From Elusimicrobiota bacterium (GTDB lineage: Bacteria > Elusimicrobiota > Elusimicrobia > UBA1565): a stretch of DNA of 64,000 bases. A program made the position numbers and the translations under genes. A model generated the notes under the pieces. The model saw nothing but the letters and a program-made list of their open reading frames with translations, made no database searches and was not told where the DNA came from. The stretch covers positions 83,880 to 147,879 of the forward strand of contig DMEZ01000018.1 in NCBI GenBank assembly GCA_003450735.1, given 5' to 3'. Below are positions 63,092 to 64,000 of this stretch, piece by piece (positions within the stretch are counted from its first letter, which is position 1; each line of letters begins with the position of its first letter).

Positions 63092-63691
63092 CTACCGGCA
63101 GGCGCCCTGGAAGCCCATGCTGAAGAAGTCGGTCTGCGCCCCCGCCTTCTTCCGGTAGGCCGCGATGATGGCGTGGAAAGGGTCGTTCATGCTCATGAAC
63201 ATCCGCTTGAAGGGGCGCTCCCCTTTCTTCTTGGCCGGCACGAGCACGAGGGTCAAGGACGACTCCTCCTGCAGCTCGCACTCCTCGCAGCGCGTGCGCT
63301 CCATGAGGAACTTCTCCTCGTCCTCGTAGATCTCGTCGAAGCCGAAGGAGAGGAGGGTCTGGATGTAGAGCGCGCTGCCCTCCTCGATGCGGCACTCCGC
63401 CTTCTCTTCGACGCCGAGCCGCTTCAACGGCCCCTTCTTCTTGCTCTTGGAGAGGCGCATGAGCGCCTTGAGCTCCGACTGCTTGGCCTGGCAGCGCTCG
63501 CGCAGCTTGCTCGGCAGGGACGCCGGGGGCACGGAGAGGAACCTCGGGATCTGCTCGGGCGGCAGCTCGGCCGTGTCGGCCTTGAGGAAGAGCTCCACGA
63601 GCTGGACGGTCTCCTTGTCGGCCTTGGGCGCCGGGGGCAGCGTGTCCGCCGCGGCCGCCCAGAGCGCCAGGGCCGTCACCAAGATCCCCAT
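63092..63691 (-). CDS. Exported protein of unknown function
   Basis: 199 residues from the ATG at 63691, which opens onto a signal peptide (MGILVTALALWAAAADT). The mature protein is Lys/Glu-rich, has CxxC-type pairs (RCEECELQEE) and further Cys, and ends with FSMGFQGACR. I do not recognise a family. The partial gene upstream on the same strand ends 23 nt before this start, so they may form an operon. Confidence 0.6.
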   Translation of the reverse strand: MGILVTALALWAAAADTLPPAPKADKETVQLVELFLKADTAELPPEQIPRFLSVPPASLPSKLRERCQAKQSELKALMRLSKSKKKGPLKRLGVEEKAECRIEEGSALYIQTLLSFGFDEIYEDEEKFLMERTRCEECELQEESSLTLVLVPAKKKGERPFKRMFMSMNDPFHAIIAAYRKKAGAQTDFFSMGFQGACR

Positions 63692-63713
63692 GTGTAGAGG
63701 ATAGCATTTGGAA

Positions 63714-64000
63714 TCACCGGATGGAGAAGACCGGCCGCAGGCTCTTGAGCTTGGCCCCCCGCCGGACGGACTTGGCGGCCTTCGCCTCCTTGGCTTTCCG
63801 GACCGAGGCCTGCCGCCACTCGCGGTCCCACTCCTCGACCTCGGTGAAGCAGCTCTCTCGTTCGTCGGAAGAGGGGTAGTTGCCGCAGGCGGCCTGGCGC
63901 TGCTCGAGCTGGCGGGCATGGACTCCCGAGCCCAGCGGCGTGCCTTCGGCCGCGGACGCCGCGGACGCCGTCTTGGCGGCAGGCGCCCCCCCCCCCCCCC
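63714..64000 (-). CDS. Partial gene, C-terminal part of a Lys/Arg/Ala-rich protein (5' end outside window)
   Basis: A frame open from the right window edge to TGA at 63716-63714, with no start codon inside. It reads GTPLGSGVHARQLEQRQAAC, then NYPSSDERESCFTEVEEWDR, REWRQASVRKAKEAKAAKSV and KLKSLRPVFSIR. Two Cys and alternating charge resemble the small exported protein next to it. No family recognised. The right edge is a poly-C run, so the true upstream part is not available. Confidence 0.5.
   Translation of the reverse strand, partial: GGGGAPAAKTASAASAAEGTPLGSGVHARQLEQRQAACGNYPSSDERESCFTEVEEWDREWRQASVRKAKEAKAAKSVRRGAKLKSLRPVFSIR
63986..64000. other. Homopolymer of 15 C at the window edge
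   Basis: The last 15 bases are all C (poly-G on the other strand). Such runs at contig ends are a known by-product of two-colour short-read sequencing, so the sequence here is probably not genomic. Confidence 0.7.

Overview
The window is a GC-rich, densely coded bacterial segment with Gram-negative features: lipoprotein signal peptides, periplasmic solute-binding proteins, an AmpG-like permease and a YfiM-like envelope protein. Genes run in long operons in which stop and start codons usually overlap (ATGA, GTGA). Protein style, such as the long low-complexity N-terminus before the ABC transporter membrane domain at 26 kb, suggests an uncultured lineage such as Elusimicrobiota. That assignment is an inference; there is no rRNA marker here. 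A pure run of 15 C at the right edge looks like a contig end from short-read data.

Layout: (1) 0-4.7 kb, an acyl-CoA operon (KASIII-like enzyme, CoA-transferase, SDR, SCP-x-type thiolase, an unknown protein and a 28-residue lipoprotein). (2) 4.8-7.7 kb, an exported caspase fused to two sulfatase-modifying-factor (FGE) domains. (3) 7.8-14.4 kb, a mannoside cluster: GH130 phosphorylase, phosphomannose-isomerase-type cupin and a six-hairpin glycosidase-like lipoprotein, divergent from a sugar ABC importer. (4) 14.5-25.9 kb, a complete trpEGDCFBA operon followed by aroF-aroA-(aroE scar)-aroC-(possible aroK scar)-aroB-(aroQ scar). (5) 26-29.7 kb, an ABC-exporter membrane half, a clan GH-A glycosidase and an IS91-like transposase remnant. 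(6) 30-33.3 kb, a ferredoxin-nitroreductase, a cupin and a YfhO-like membrane protein. (7) 33.4-42.8 kb, argR-argG-DUF1611-argC-argD-argF'-argB-argE-argH, an arginine pathway through N-acylated intermediates, with a clear promoter and ARG boxes. (8) 42.8-52.5 kb, a PPDK-regulatory-type kinase, envelope proteins, wrecked metE and aspA genes, an AmpG-like MFS, a poly-gamma-glutamate hydrolase family protein, a CorA variant and a methyltransferase. (9) 52.5-59 kb, adenine deaminase, purine permease and a receptor kinase/pseudokinase pair. (10) 59-64 kb, feoA-feoB-fur-YcaQ behind a Fur-like palindrome, a half response regulator and exported proteins.

Two themes stand out. First, the arginine operon encodes every later step of the acyl-ornithine route but no recognisable ArgA or ArgJ; a DUF1611 P-loop protein sits co-translated inside it, and because one DUF1611 member (DgcN) N-acetylates D-glutamate, it is a good candidate for the missing first step. 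Second, several genes are reduced to their first and last parts, often still in frame and still overlapping their operon neighbours: aroE, aroQ, possibly aroK, a second copy of the glycosidase, metE, aspA fused to a ferritin-like start, an IS91 transposase, an ABC exporter without its ATPase and a receiver without its N-terminal half. In the shikimate pathway the damaged genes are exactly the three consecutive middle steps.
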